Source: Lysobacterales bacterium PRO7 (lineage in GTDB: Bacteria > Pseudomonadota > Gammaproteobacteria > Xanthomonadales > Rhodanobacteraceae). From it: 64,000 nucleotides of DNA. Location: positions 30,012 through 94,011 of the forward strand of contig QWHH01000010.1 of assembly GCA_021404785.1 (NCBI GenBank), read 5' to 3'. The notes under the pieces are model-generated. The model did no database searches and was not told where the DNA came from. It saw nothing but the letters and a program-made list of their open reading frames with translations. The position numbers and the translations under genes were made by a program. This document shows, one piece after another, positions 39,314-48,959 of this stretch. Every line of letters begins with the position of its first letter. Positions within the stretch are counted from its first letter, which is position 1.

Positions 39314-41170
39314 ATGAAACTACCCGTTCCGTTCATCCAGCTGCCGCTGCAATTCGACGCCGAGCGTCTCGCCAGGGAAGTGCTCGTGTTCGGTCCCGAA
39401 CACTGGCGTGAGCATCCGCAGAAATACCCGGGCAACCTGTGGCTACCGCTGCTGTCGGCCGGCGGCGATCCGGCCAAGGAAACCATCGCCGGGCCGATGC
39501 GCCCGACGGAGTATCTGCGCGAATGCCCGTACATGATGCAGGTACTGTCGAAACTCGGTGCGGTGTGGGGCCGTACGCGCCTGATGAAACTCACCGCGCA
39601 AGCGGAAGTCACGCCGCACTTCGACGTGCACTACTACTGGCGTTCGCGCATGCGCGTGCACGTGCCGGTGCTGACGAGTCCCTCGGTGCGCTTTCATTGC
39701 GGCGACGAGGACGTGCACATGGCCTCCGGCGAATGCTGGATTTTCGATACCTGGCGGCGTCACCGCGTGACGAATCCGAACGACGTCGAGCGCATCCACC
39801 TGGTTGCCGACACGGTCGGCAGCGACGATTTCGGCGAGCTGATGCGCGACGGCAGGATGTCCGGCGGCATGCCCGCGCCGCCGGGCTGGCGCACACAGTT
39901 CGTTGCGCCGACCGACGAACGCAACCCACCGTTGCGCATGGAATCGGAAAACGTGCCGATCGTGATGACGCCGTGGGAATTGCGCGAGCACATCACGTTT
40001 CTGCTGGGAGAATCGCAGCCGCACCCCTTGCTCGAGCCGGTCAAGGCCGTCAGCGCGCGCTTCCTCGGAGCCTGGTCGGCATTGTGGTCGGAATTCGGCG
40101 CGCGTGAAGAAGGCTGGCCGGCCTATCGCAAGGCGCTGACGACCTATGAACAATGGCTGCGCGCCAATGCCATGGATGTGTTGTTGCTCAACGAATCGCG
40201 CCTGGTCAATGCATTGTCCATCATGGTGTTGTCGATGGCGCTGAGCGACAAGAAACTCGCCGACGGCGACGAGTTGCGCCAGACCACGGTGGCGTTGCCG
40301 AACGCGCCCTCGATTCCAGGCCCGCGCGCGACGAGCAGTGAGTCAACATTCGAGCGCCCGGTGTTCATCATGTCGCCGCCGCGTTCGGGCTCGACATTGT
40401 TGTTCGAGACATTGGCGCAGGCGCGCGGCGTGTACACGATCGGCGGCGAAAGCCACGCCATGATCGAGGGCGTGCCGGAACTCAACGTCATCGCGCACAA
40501 CTACGACTCGAACCGGCTCGACGCGAGTCTTGCCACGCCGGAACTGGCGGAGAAATTGCGCCGCCGCTTCGCCGCTGAGCTGCGCGACCGCGACGGCATG
40601 CGCCCCGCCCGTCAGCCTGTGCGCCTGCTCGAAAAAACGCCGAAGAATTCATTGCGCATTCCGTTTCTGGACAAGGTGTTTCCGCAGGCGCAGTTTGTGT
40701 ACCTCTACCGCGACGTGCGCGAAACCCTGTCGAGCATGATCGAAGCCTGGCGTTCCGGGCGCTTCGCCACCTATCGCAACCTGCCGGGCTGGACGGGCGA
40801 GTTGCCCTGGTCGCTGCTGCTGACTCCGGGTTGGCGCGAGCTCAACGATCTGTCGCTGCCGCAGATCGTTGCGCGGCAGTGGGAAACCGCAACGCGCATC
40901 CTGCTCGATGACCTCGCCACGATTGCACCGGAGCGGATCACGATTGCGCGCTACGATTCACTGCTGGCCGATCCGATGGCCGAGATCGCGCACTTGTGCA
41001 AGGCAGTTGATTTCGCCTGGGATCGTCCGCTGGACTCCCTGCCGCTGTCGCGGTACACGGTGACGCCGCCGGATCCGAACAAGTGGAAACGACACGAGGC
41101 GGAAATCATGAACGTGCTGCCGGGGATACAGACGACGGTCGGCCGCGCGGAAAAATTCGCCCTGCGTTAG
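39314..41170 (+). CDS. Asp/Asn beta-hydroxylase - sulfotransferase fusion protein A
   Basis: A 618-residue two-domain enzyme. Residues about 5-170 form a 2-oxoglutarate/Fe(II) dioxygenase of the aspartyl/asparaginyl beta-hydroxylase fold (also used by LpxO). It has iron ligands H102 and D104 (PHFD) and H150 (WRRHRV), plus R160 in RIHLV for 2-oxoglutarate. Residues about 345-600 are a sulfotransferase with the PAPS 5'-phosphosulfate loop PPRSGST (355-361), EKTPKNS (440-446), and the 3'-phosphate segment YLYRDVRETLSSM. The linker (about 190-340) is helical and unrecognised. Both active sites look intact, implying hydroxylation and sulfation of one target. A -10-like TAAAAT ends six bases before the ATG. 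A paralogue lies at 43904. The substrate is unknown. Confidence 0.85.
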   Translation: MKLPVPFIQLPLQFDAERLAREVLVFGPEHWREHPQKYPGNLWLPLLSAGGDPAKETIAGPMRPTEYLRECPYMMQVLSKLGAVWGRTRLMKLTAQAEVTPHFDVHYYWRSRMRVHVPVLTSPSVRFHCGDEDVHMASGECWIFDTWRRHRVTNPNDVERIHLVADTVGSDDFGELMRDGRMSGGMPAPPGWRTQFVAPTDERNPPLRMESENVPIVMTPWELREHITFLLGESQPHPLLEPVKAVSARFLGAWSALWSEFGAREEGWPAYRKALTTYEQWLRANAMDVLLLNESRLVNALSIMVLSMALSDKKLADGDELRQTTVALPNAPSIPGPRATSSESTFERPVFIMSPPRSGSTLLFETLAQARGVYTIGGESHAMIEGVPELNVIAHNYDSNRLDASLATPELAEKLRRRFAAELRDRDGMRPARQPVRLLEKTPKNSLRIPFLDKVFPQAQFVYLYRDVRETLSSMIEAWRSGRFATYRNLPGWTGELPWSLLLTPGWRELNDLSLPQIVARQWETATRILLDDLATIAPERITIARYDSLLADPMAEIAHLCKAVDFAWDRPLDSLPLSRYTVTPPDPNKWKRHEAEIMNVLPGIQTTVGRAEKFALR

Positions 41171-41817
41171 TCTGCGATTGGTGCGGCCTGCAGATATGTT
41201 TCGACCGCGGCATTGACCGCACCGAGGCCACGCTCGGCGCGCGCGAGCAGGTCAAGCAGATCCGGGGCGGGCAGGAAGTCACAGATCAAGTGGGTGCGCG
41301 ATAGCGTAGCGTCCGCATTCCAGACCGCGTGCTCGGCGCTGTTGTTCAATGCCCAGACTTCGCCCGGACGCATGTTGTACACGCGTCCATCGCAGTACAT
41401 CCACACCTTTTCGTGCGTGATCACCGGCACGTGGATGCGGATCGTTTTCTGGAAATACGGTCCGTTGTCACTGTGTGGCGGCACCACCGCACCGCCCGGC
41501 AGGCGCGCGAGTAGGCAACGCTGTGGATCGGAGCCGAGTCGTTGCGTGATGATCTCGCGTGCGTAGGGCACGCAGGCGAGCGCCTCACGGTCCTCGACGG
41601 GTTTGTGCCGGCCTTCCGCCGGGGCGTAGCCGCGCAGGAAGATCGCGCGGGCCGCATCGTGCGGGCCGAGCCGGCCGCCGCGGGTTTCCCACATCGTTTC
41701 CGGCAGTGCATCGACTTCCGCGCGCAGACGCGCCGCATCGATGCCCAGCGGCAGGCGCGCGCAGGCGCCAATCAGGGCGGTTTTGTCCAGCGGCGTCGCG
41801 GCGGAAAGGTCGATCAT
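41167..41817 (-). CDS. Stand-alone Asp/Asn beta-hydroxylase-fold dioxygenase
   Basis: A 216-residue protein of the same dioxygenase fold as the fusion proteins on either side, but without a sulfotransferase part. The metal motif is H115-S-D117 (PPHSDNG), distal H163 (AEHAVWN) and R174 before THLIC for 2-oxoglutarate. The spacing matches the fusions, but overall sequence is clearly different, so it is not a recent copy. The ATG at 41817 is used. It overlaps the end of fusion A by four bases in convergent orientation. Peptide hydroxylation or LpxO-like acyl hydroxylation are both possible. Confidence 0.82.
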   Translation of the reverse strand: MIDLSAATPLDKTALIGACARLPLGIDAARLRAEVDALPETMWETRGGRLGPHDAARAIFLRGYAPAEGRHKPVEDREALACVPYAREIITQRLGSDPQRCLLARLPGGAVVPPHSDNGPYFQKTIRIHVPVITHEKVWMYCDGRVYNMRPGEVWALNNSAEHAVWNADATLSRTHLICDFLPAPDLLDLLARAERGLGAVNAAVETYLQAAPIAD

Positions 41818-41878
41818 CACCGCATTTTAGCGCGCCCGGCGCGTTGCGCGCCGGGCGGATGATTTCGCGGTCGCGCCG

Positions 41879-43765
41879 TTACGGCTTGCGTGCGAGCAGC
41901 GCTTGCGCTTGTTGCAGCGAATCGGCGAGACGGATTCGTACTCGGTGCGACTTGCCATCCTTGCCGGTTTCGTAACTCACGGCAGCGGGTGTGCCGCTGG
42001 CCACCGGCGACGATTTGCGCACCTGCCGGCTGGTCGCGTTGCTGCGCCGGTCGAGCACGCGCACCTGCCACTTCGGCGCGGCGATGGTCTGGCCATCGCC
42101 AAACACGATCGTGGCGATCTTGCCGTCCACGCTGTAGCTGGAGATCGTGACCGCTTCACGGGTCTTTGTCTCATGGCCTTGCGCCGCCTGGGCAACGTTC
42201 GCGGACGAAAGGCTCAGCGCTGCTGCAATCAAGATTCCGGCCGTGGTTCCGAGTGTGCGCCGGCGCCGCGCTACCGCGAGACCGGCCAAGCCCAGCAGAG
42301 CGCCGAGACCGAGCTTTCCACCCAGACCCAGATCCGGAGTCGGCACAAGCGTCGCGGTGGCGGCTGTGCCGGTCTCGACAGCGCCGATGTCAACGCGACC
42401 GTTGATGATGCGCGGGAACCCCGCGCCGCGCTGGTCTGTGCTCAGCCCGCTGAAGGCCGGATCGCCGGCATCGATCAACGGGCTGCCAGTCAATGGCAGC
42501 ATCGTCTGCGTGGGTCCGCCATTGCTGGCCAACGCGCCGAGTTGCGGCGCCACGTTGAGCAGATTGCCGCCGTTGTCGGTGATGGTCGCGGCCCCGGTAT
42601 CTCCGATCAACGAGAATGCCGCCGCAATCATACCGCCGCCATGTGTCCCGACATCATTGTCGCTGTAAGTAGCCGTATTGCCCGCCACCACGGTATTGGT
42701 CATGGTCATCACGCCGTCGGAGTTTTCGCTCACGCCACCCGCGTGCGGTGCGTCATTGCCGGACACGGTGCTGTTGCTCAACGTCGTGGAATAGGTTCCG
42801 GAGCTATCAATGTAATTGCCGAAGCCGCCGCCATATCCGGCGTTGGACGTATTGTTGGCGATGGTGCTGTTGCTGATCGAGGTGGTCACATGCCGCGTGT
42901 AGACGCCGCTGCCGCCCATATTACTGCTGTAGCTGTAGGCGTTGCCTGTCGAGGTATTTCCCGACACGGTCGATGCGGTAATGGTCACCGCGTTCGAGTT
43001 GTCGTTATGGACGTGAATGCCGCCGCCGCGCCCTGCCGTATTGCCGGTGACCGAACTTTGCTGGATGTTGATGGCGGCATCCGTGGTGGCGACGCCACCG
43101 CCAGTGTTGCCGGCTGTATTGTTGCTGATCGTGGTGTTATTCACGGTCAGCGCCGAATAATAGCCGCCAATGTAAATGCCACCTCCGGAGTAATAAGCGT
43201 TGTTGCTGGTTATCACGCAGTTGTTGACGTTCAGCAGCGTGTTGTAGGCATTGATGCCCCCGCCGTCCTGCGCCGAGCCACCAGTCAAGGTGATCCCGGA
43301 AATTGTGACGGGTGTGGGCGCGAGCGTGGCGCTGGGTTTGCCCTGTCCGCCGCCGCCACCGCCATTGATGACGATGTCGCTGTATCCGCCATAAGCACCG
43401 GTTCCCGCCGGTCGGGTAACTTGGGTGTTGCCGGCGATGGTCAACACGCTTGCGCCAGGGCCCTGCACATCCACCCCGCCACCGTAAATGTGCAAACTGC
43501 CGGAGGTCAGGGTGATGGTGCCGCTGACATTGCTGGCGAACGTGATGACGTCATCGCCGGCATTTGCGTTGGCCTGCGCGATCGCGTCGCGGAGACTGCC
43601 CGCGCCGCTGTCGTTGAGATTGCCGACCGTGTAGGTCGCCGCAAACGCGGTAGGCGAAAGCGCGATGCCTGCGGCGGCGGCGATCAGGCCGGGTTTTGAA
43701 AGTGCGGATGCAATGGCGCGTGAGAGCGGCGCGACCGTGGCGGTCGCCGGGTGATGATCGGACAT
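41879..43765 (-). CDS. Beta-helix surface protein with internal CTERM-like anchor and extra C-terminal domain
   Basis: A 628-residue exported protein. A long signal peptide (about 1-42, ending AFA) leads into TYTVGNLNDSGAGSLRDAI, the usual start of a beta-helix surface protein. The next 400 residues are Asn/Ser/Thr/Gly-rich coils with NSTxxN turns. A 'choice-of-anchor Q' like end (QRGAGFPRI...VDIGAVE) is followed by VPTPD, a hydrophobic segment (about 479-499) and RRRR (500-503), resembling IPTL/PEP-CTERM anchors. Normally the protein would end there. Here it continues with a second hydrophobic, signal-like segment (about 507-523, ending AQA) and a basic domain of about 100 residues. It sits between the two hydroxylase-sulfotransferase genes. 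A GGGGA site precedes the ATG. Confidence 0.82.
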   Translation of the reverse strand: MSDHHPATATVAPLSRAIASALSKPGLIAAAAGIALSPTAFAATYTVGNLNDSGAGSLRDAIAQANANAGDDVITFASNVSGTITLTSGSLHIYGGGVDVQGPGASVLTIAGNTQVTRPAGTGAYGGYSDIVINGGGGGGQGKPSATLAPTPVTISGITLTGGSAQDGGGINAYNTLLNVNNCVITSNNAYYSGGGIYIGGYYSALTVNNTTISNNTAGNTGGGVATTDAAINIQQSSVTGNTAGRGGGIHVHNDNSNAVTITASTVSGNTSTGNAYSYSSNMGGSGVYTRHVTTSISNSTIANNTSNAGYGGGFGNYIDSSGTYSTTLSNSTVSGNDAPHAGGVSENSDGVMTMTNTVVAGNTATYSDNDVGTHGGGMIAAAFSLIGDTGAATITDNGGNLLNVAPQLGALASNGGPTQTMLPLTGSPLIDAGDPAFSGLSTDQRGAGFPRIINGRVDIGAVETGTAATATLVPTPDLGLGGKLGLGALLGLAGLAVARRRRTLGTTAGILIAAALSLSSANVAQAAQGHETKTREAVTISSYSVDGKIATIVFGDGQTIAAPKWQVRVLDRRSNATSRQVRKSSPVASGTPAAVSYETGKDGKSHRVRIRLADSLQQAQALLARKP

Positions 43766-43780
43766 GTGAATTTCCCCAGT

Positions 43781-43820
43781 AAAAACGTGATCCCGGTCGC
43801 GATACTAGACCGGGATCACG
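43781..43820 (-). terminator. Terminator-like hairpin in the leader of the beta-helix gene
   Basis: A 13-bp perfect inverted repeat (CGTGATCCCGGTC / GACCGGGATCACG, 43786-43798 and 43808-43820) with a nine-base loop is followed on the minus strand by TTTTT (43785-43781). It ends only 15 bases before the start codon of the gene at 43765, and no minus-strand gene lies directly upstream. It may be an attenuator, an operator, or a guard against antisense transcripts. Confidence 0.8.
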
Positions 43821-43903
43821 CCGCCGACAACCCCATGCCGGAAATTGGGGATCAAGTCCGGATCGGCTAAGCTGCGGCGGGGACAGTCATCGTTGGGGAC
43901 GGC

Positions 43904-45751
43904 ATGCAATTGCCAACCGAGTTCATCCAGTTGCCGCTGCGCTTCGACGCGGCGCGCCTTGCTGCTGAAATTGGCGCGGTCGGCGAAGCCGCATGGCGCC
44001 CGCACCCGCAAGGGTTTGCGGGCAATGACGCCATGCCGCTCGTCGCCGCAGGTGGCGATCCCGACAACGACGCCACCGCCGGGGCAATGGCGCCGACCCC
44101 GGCGCTGCGCGCCTGTCCGTACCTGCGCCAGGTGCTCGCCAGCCTCGGCTCGACGATCGGCCGCACGCGTTTGATGCGCATCGTCGGCGACGGCGAGGTG
44201 CAGGCGCATGCCGACATCAGCTATTACTGGTGGGAACGCGTGCGCGTGCATGTGCCCATCGTCACCTCCGAACAGGCGCGTTTTCACTGCGGCGAACGTA
44301 CCGTGAACATGGGCGCCGGCGAATGCTGGATTTTCGATACCTGGCGTGAACACCGCGTGCGCAACCCAGTGCCGGAGGCGCGCATCCACTTGGTCATCGA
44401 TACACCCGGATCGGCGCATTTCTGGGCGCAGGCCGGCGCGGGCCGCGATCCGTTCGCGGCGCGGTCCGCGGCGTTCGCGCCGGCGGAAATCCGCTTCGAT
44501 GCTGCGGTCGAACCGGCCTTGCGTTACGAACGGGTCAATCGTCCGCGCGTGATGTCGCCGTGGGAGTTGGCCACCATCGCGGCCTGGCTCGAGGCGGAAA
44601 TCGAGCGCGAAGCGCCGGGCAGCGAATCGGCGCGTGCACAGGTGCGCGCGGCACTGGCCGCGCTGACCCAGGACTGGCGTTCGCTGTGGAGCGCTTTTGG
44701 CGCCAGCGGCGAAGGCATCGCCGAATACCAGGCGCTGCTCGAACGACTGCTTGCCCAGACCGACCCGGTCATGCAGGACGTGTCCTTCAGCAACAAGGTC
44801 GCATTGCGCACGGCACTTCGGTCCCTCATCGTCGAGGCGGCGTTGCTGCCGGCAGGGCCACACGCTGCGCCCGTCGCGCAACCTCTACAGCCGGTGCGCG
44901 CACGCCAGCGTCTGCGTCGCGCGATTTTCATCGTCTGTCCGCCGCGTTCAGGCTCGACCTTGCTGTTCGAAACCCTGGCCAAGGCGCCCGGGCTTTTCAC
45001 CAGCGGCGACGAAAGTCACGGCCTGATCGAGAATATCGGTACGTTGTCGCCGGCAGCGCGTGGCTGGGAATCCAATCGCCTGCTTGCCGAAGACGCCGAC
45101 CGCGCAACCGCGCGCACGCTGGCACAGGCATTCGCTGCACGCGCACATGATCGCGACGGCAAACCCGCCGGCCCTTCGCGTCCGTTGCGGTTTCTCGAAA
45201 AGACGCCGAAGAATTCCTTGCGTGTGCCGTTTCTTGCCGAAGCGTTCGGCAATTCCACGTTCGTGTACCTGTATCGCGATCCGCGCGAAACGCTCAGCAG
45301 CATGCTCGATGCGTGGCGTAGCGGACGCTTCGTCACCTATCGCAACCTGCCGGGTTGGACATGTGAGCTGCCATGGTCGTTGCTGCTCACCCCCGGCTGG
45401 CGCGAATGGGCAGGCCTGCCGTTGGTCGAAATCGTGGCCCGGCAGTGGATGGCGACGGTCGAAATCCTGATCGAGGATCTGCAGCGGCTGCCGCCGGAAC
45501 GCTGGTGCGTGGCGAGCTATAGCCGCCTCGTCGCCGAGCCCGAAGCGGAAATCGCGCGCCTGTGCCGTTTCCTGGGACTGGATTGGGATCGCCGGCTGGA
45601 TGGACCGCTGCCGCTGTCACGCTACACGCTGGCGGCGCCGAACCAGGACAAGTGGAAGCGCAACGCAGCCGAACTCGAACGCATCCTGCCGATGATCGAA
45701 CCGGTCGCGGCGCGAGCGCGCGACCTGTTCGCGTTCGCGCCGGAAAAATAA
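43904..45751 (+). CDS. Asp/Asn beta-hydroxylase - sulfotransferase fusion protein B
   Basis: A 615-residue paralogue of fusion A with the same two-domain plan. The dioxygenase part has H102, D104 (AHAD) and H150 (WREHRV) at the same positions, plus R160. The sulfotransferase part has PPRSGST (346-352), EKTPKNS and YLYRDPRETLSSM. The N termini of A and B are closely similar (FIQLPL.FDA.RLA), while the linker regions differ in length and sequence, as expected of an older duplication with distinct targets. It is divergent from the beta-helix gene (138 bases between starts). The substrate is unknown. Confidence 0.85.
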   Translation: MQLPTEFIQLPLRFDAARLAAEIGAVGEAAWRPHPQGFAGNDAMPLVAAGGDPDNDATAGAMAPTPALRACPYLRQVLASLGSTIGRTRLMRIVGDGEVQAHADISYYWWERVRVHVPIVTSEQARFHCGERTVNMGAGECWIFDTWREHRVRNPVPEARIHLVIDTPGSAHFWAQAGAGRDPFAARSAAFAPAEIRFDAAVEPALRYERVNRPRVMSPWELATIAAWLEAEIEREAPGSESARAQVRAALAALTQDWRSLWSAFGASGEGIAEYQALLERLLAQTDPVMQDVSFSNKVALRTALRSLIVEAALLPAGPHAAPVAQPLQPVRARQRLRRAIFIVCPPRSGSTLLFETLAKAPGLFTSGDESHGLIENIGTLSPAARGWESNRLLAEDADRATARTLAQAFAARAHDRDGKPAGPSRPLRFLEKTPKNSLRVPFLAEAFGNSTFVYLYRDPRETLSSMLDAWRSGRFVTYRNLPGWTCELPWSLLLTPGWREWAGLPLVEIVARQWMATVEILIEDLQRLPPERWCVASYSRLVAEPEAEIARLCRFLGLDWDRRLDGPLPLSRYTLAAPNQDKWKRNAAELERILPMIEPVAARARDLFAFAPEK

Positions 45752-45771
45752 ACCCGTCGCGCGAAAGGGTT

Positions 45772-46113
45772 TCAGCCTTGCGGATGCGCGTGCTGCATCA
45801 CGTCCAGCGCCAGCGTCGAGTGCGCGTAGGCGCCGCCCGCGCGCATCTCGGCGGCGACCCAGATCGCTTCCATGATCTGCTGCTCGGTCGCGCCGCGCTT
45901 GAGCGCCTCGGCGGTGTGGCCCTTGATGCAGTACGGGCATTGCGTGGTGTGCGCCACTGCCACCGCGATCAGCTGCTTGGTGACGTTTGCCAACGCGCCG
46001 TCGGCGAATACCGCGGCACTGAACGCCTTGAACGCTTCGAGCGGCTTCGGCGCCAGTTCGCGGCGCTTGTGCGCCAGTTCGGCGCTGGATGGCGGATACA
46101 TTGACGAGTCCAT
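45772..46113 (-). CDS. AhpD/carboxymuconolactone decarboxylase-family protein
   Basis: A 113-residue protein of the AhpD-like helical fold. The redox motif CPYCIKGH gives C59, C62 and H66, the arrangement of peroxidase-active AhpD-type proteins. The ATG at 46113 follows AAGGAGA at close to ideal spacing. It could reduce peroxide or a thiol partner; decarboxylase activity is unlikely with this motif. It is convergent with fusion B and 51 bases downstream of lipA on the same strand, so it may be co-transcribed with lipA; AhpD-type proteins can use lipoyl partners, which would fit. Confidence 0.85.
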   Translation of the reverse strand: MDSSMYPPSSAELAHKRRELAPKPLEAFKAFSAAVFADGALANVTKQLIAVAVAHTTQCPYCIKGHTAEALKRGATEQQIMEAIWVAAEMRAGGAYAHSTLALDVMQHAHPQG

Positions 46114-46164
46114 GCGGGATCTCCTTCGATTGTCGAAAACCGATATGACGCCCGCCTGCCGCAA

Positions 46165-47142
46165 TCACAATCCCAGGTTGTTGTGCTCCAGCACGCGCTC
46201 GGCGCGATAGCTTGAGCGCACCAGCGCGCCGGAAACCGCTTCGACGAAACCCTTGCCGAGCGCGAGGTCGCGATAAGCGCGGAACTCGTCCGGCGTGACG
46301 AAACGCTGCACCGGCAAGTGGTGCGGGCTCGGGCGCATGTATTGGCCCATCGTGACCACGTCCACGTTCGCGGCGCGCATGTCGTCGAGCGCCTGTTCGA
46401 TTTCGGCTTCGGTTTCGCCCAGGCCCAGCATCAGGCTGGTCTTGGTGATCGTCTGCGGCGAGTGGCGCTTGGCGAAGGCAAGCACATCGAGTGTCTGCGC
46501 GTAACCGGCGCGCGGGTCACGCACCTCATGCGTGAGACGCTCCACGGTTTCCAGATTCTGCGCATACGTCGCAAGCCCCGCGTCGAGCACGGTGGCCACG
46601 CCGGCGTGATTGCCGGAAAAATCGGGCGTGAGCGCTTCCACCGCGGTTTCGGGCGCGCGCGCGTGGATCGCGCGGATGCATGCGGCGTAATGCGCCGCGC
46701 CACCGTCAGGCAGGTCGTCGCGATCGACCGAGGTCAGCACGACGTACTTCAATCCCATCAGCACCACGGCGTCGGCAACCTGCGCGGGTTCCATCGGATC
46801 GAGCCAGCCGTGCGGGTTGCCGGTCGCGACCGAGCAGAACTTGCAGGCGCGCGTGCACACCGAGCCCATCAGCATCAAGGTCGCGGTGCCGCGGCCCCAG
46901 CACTCGGCGAGGTTCGGGCATTTGGATTCGGCGCAGACGGTGTTGAGCTTGTGCGTGCGCACGATGTCGCGGATCGATTCGTAACCCGCGCCGCTGGGCA
47001 GTTTCACGCGCAACCACGGCGGCTTGCGGCCGACGTCCGGCACGGCGCTGACGGCGTTGGGTTTCTGGCCACCCTTGACCGCGCGCGTGCCTTGCGGGCT
47101 GACGAATTTGCTGCCGTCGGGGACGAAGGGAATGCTGGACAT
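46165..47142 (-). CDS. lipA: Lipoyl synthase
   Basis: A 325-residue radical-SAM enzyme that inserts two sulfurs into protein-bound octanoate. Both iron-sulfur clusters are supported: auxiliary cluster C70-x4-C75-x5-C81 ([12 protein letters not shown]) and radical-SAM C96-x3-C100-x2-C103 (CTRACKFC). The C terminus has the RSSYRAE motif whose serine ligates the auxiliary cluster. The start at 47142 fits the family; no strong ribosome site is seen. Product lipoate is needed by GcvH and 2-oxoacid dehydrogenases. lipB is not visible in this window. Confidence 0.97.
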   Translation of the reverse strand: MSSIPFVPDGSKFVSPQGTRAVKGGQKPNAVSAVPDVGRKPPWLRVKLPSGAGYESIRDIVRTHKLNTVCAESKCPNLAECWGRGTATLMLMGSVCTRACKFCSVATGNPHGWLDPMEPAQVADAVVLMGLKYVVLTSVDRDDLPDGGAAHYAACIRAIHARAPETAVEALTPDFSGNHAGVATVLDAGLATYAQNLETVERLTHEVRDPRAGYAQTLDVLAFAKRHSPQTITKTSLMLGLGETEAEIEQALDDMRAANVDVVTMGQYMRPSPHHLPVQRFVTPDEFRAYRDLALGKGFVEAVSGALVRSSYRAERVLEHNNLGL

Positions 47143-47270
47143 GGACGCAAACGCCGAAGGGAATACGCACAGTTTACCGCTGTCCGGTGTGAATCGCGCG
47201 AACGCCGGTCCTCGCGGCCGGTCTGCGCGTGGCAAAATGCGCCGACTCTTGCCGACGCTGCGTGACGACG

Positions 47271-48956
47271 ATGTCCGACAATTCATTCGCGCGATTCCTG
47301 CGCCGCCTCGCCGACGATGGCCGCCTGTGGTGGCTGCTGCTGATCCTGCCGGTGGCGTTGTTCCTGCCGGCCTTGCCGATCGACGAGACGCGTTATCTCG
47401 CGGTGGCGTGGGAGATGCGCCGGCATCTGGATTTCCTCGTCCCGCATTTGAACGGCGCGCCGTATTCGGACAAGCCACCGCTGCTGTTCTGGCTCATCAA
47501 CATTGGCTGGCTATTCGCCGGCCTGCACGTGTGGGCGGTGCGTCTGGGCGTGCTCGCGGCCTCGTTCGCGTCGCTGGTTCTGTTTCGACGATTGGTGTTG
47601 CGTCTCGAACCGGACGCTGCTCTTGCACGGCGTGCCGTAACGATTCTTTTCGGCATCGTGTTCTTCGCGATTTTCTCCAGCGCAATCATGTTCGACGTGT
47701 TGCTGGCGACATTCGTGCTGCTCGCCCTGCACGGCGCGCTGGATTGGGATGCGGGCCGCTGGCGCCGCGGCTTGCTGCTGCTTGCGCTCGGTTTTGGGCT
47801 CGGCATTCTGACCAAGGGCCCGGTCGTGCTGCTCGATGCGGGTTTCGCGCTGCTGCTCGGGCCGTGGTGGAGCGAGACGGCGCGCGCAAACAAGCGGCGA
47901 TGGTACGCGATGACCGGACTCGCCGTGCTCGGCGGCGCGATCATCGCGCTGGCCTGGGCGATTCCCGCCGCGATCATGGGTGGCGAGAACTACGCGAACG
48001 CGATCTTCCTGCGCCAGACCGTCGACCGCATGGCGAACAGCTTCGCGCACCGGCGTCCGCTGTGGTGGTATTTCATGGTGTTGCCGGCGATGGTGTTGCC
48101 ATGGACGTTGGCCGTGCGCGCGCCGTGGCGGGCGTGGCGCGAATCGTTCCGCATTACCAAAAGTGTGCGTTTCGCCGTGGCCTGGGCCGTGCCCGCATTC
48201 GCGGCGTTTTGCCTGGTCAGCGGCAAACAGCCGCATTACCTGCTGCCGCTGTTGCCGGCGCTGGCGCTGTATCTGGCGAAGGTTCTCGGTGCAGACGGCG
48301 CGCGTTTGCGTGGGCGTCTGTTCGGCGCGCTGCTGCTGATTGCCGGCATCGCGTTTGCGGCGTTGCCATACGTGGCTGCGCATCCGCTGGACTTCGCTTT
48401 GGTCGCGAAAATGGTCACGGCAGGCAAACTTACTCCGCAATTCCTGCATGTCATCTCGGGCATCTGGCCTCTGTGGGGCGTGCTGGCAGCACTCGTCGGA
48501 TTGATCGTGCTGTTCGCCCGCGGCGTGCACACATCCTTGCGCGCACTCGCATTGTCGAGTGCGGCGACGGCGGCAATCGGCATGCTCGCGCTGGCGCAGG
48601 GTGTCGGCCCGTTCGTCGATGTCAGCGTGGCGGCGGCGCGGATAAAGCAGGATCAGGATTCAGGCCGACCGATTGCGCATCTGGCCTGGCATCACGGCCT
48701 GTTCGAATTCCCCGGACGCCTGACCCAGCCGTTGCCGAAAGTCGATTTCGGCGACTTGCGCGCGTGGTGTGCCGCGCATCCGGATGGGGAAATTGTCACT
48801 TTTTATACAAAATATCCGATCACGGCGAAGCCAGAAACCGAGCTGCCGTACCGCTTCGGATTCATTCGTTTCTGGCGCGCCTCCGACCTGCTCGGGATGC
48901 AATGGCCGGCGGCGCAGGCGCCGGCGCCGGAAGCGGACGATGCTCCGGAGGACTGA
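47271..48956 (+). CDS. GT39/ArnT-like membrane glycosyltransferase
   Basis: A 561-residue protein with about eleven hydrophobic helices and a soluble C-terminal tail. The first periplasmic loop has PIDETRYL, the catalytic Asp-Glu pair of the ArnT/PMT (GT39/GT83) clan, followed by [11 protein letters not shown], which matches the polyprenyl-phosphate sugar transferases. Such enzymes move a sugar from undecaprenyl phosphate to lipid A or protein in the periplasm. No aminoarabinose synthesis genes are nearby, so an arnT name is not justified. It ends three bases before the convergent ppa gene. Confidence 0.85.
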   Translation: MSDNSFARFLRRLADDGRLWWLLLILPVALFLPALPIDETRYLAVAWEMRRHLDFLVPHLNGAPYSDKPPLLFWLINIGWLFAGLHVWAVRLGVLAASFASLVLFRRLVLRLEPDAALARRAVTILFGIVFFAIFSSAIMFDVLLATFVLLALHGALDWDAGRWRRGLLLLALGFGLGILTKGPVVLLDAGFALLLGPWWSETARANKRRWYAMTGLAVLGGAIIALAWAIPAAIMGGENYANAIFLRQTVDRMANSFAHRRPLWWYFMVLPAMVLPWTLAVRAPWRAWRESFRITKSVRFAVAWAVPAFAAFCLVSGKQPHYLLPLLPALALYLAKVLGADGARLRGRLFGALLLIAGIAFAALPYVAAHPLDFALVAKMVTAGKLTPQFLHVISGIWPLWGVLAALVGLIVLFARGVHTSLRALALSSAATAAIGMLALAQGVGPFVDVSVAAARIKQDQDSGRPIAHLAWHHGLFEFPGRLTQPLPKVDFGDLRAWCAAHPDGEIVTFYTKYPITAKPETELPYRFGFIRFWRASDLLGMQWPAAQAPAPEADDAPED

Positions 48957-48959
48957 CGC

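Noticed and set aside
41903-43699. A 598-codon open frame antisense to the beta-helix gene
   Set aside because: The minus-strand product has a signal peptide, repeats and anchor motif, so it is the real gene; the plus-strand frame is low-complexity Ala/Gly/Arg.
47271-48956. Naming the GT39-like protein arnT
   Set aside because: The catalytic DE pair fits the clan, but no aminoarabinose pathway genes are nearby and acceptor specificity cannot be read from sequence.
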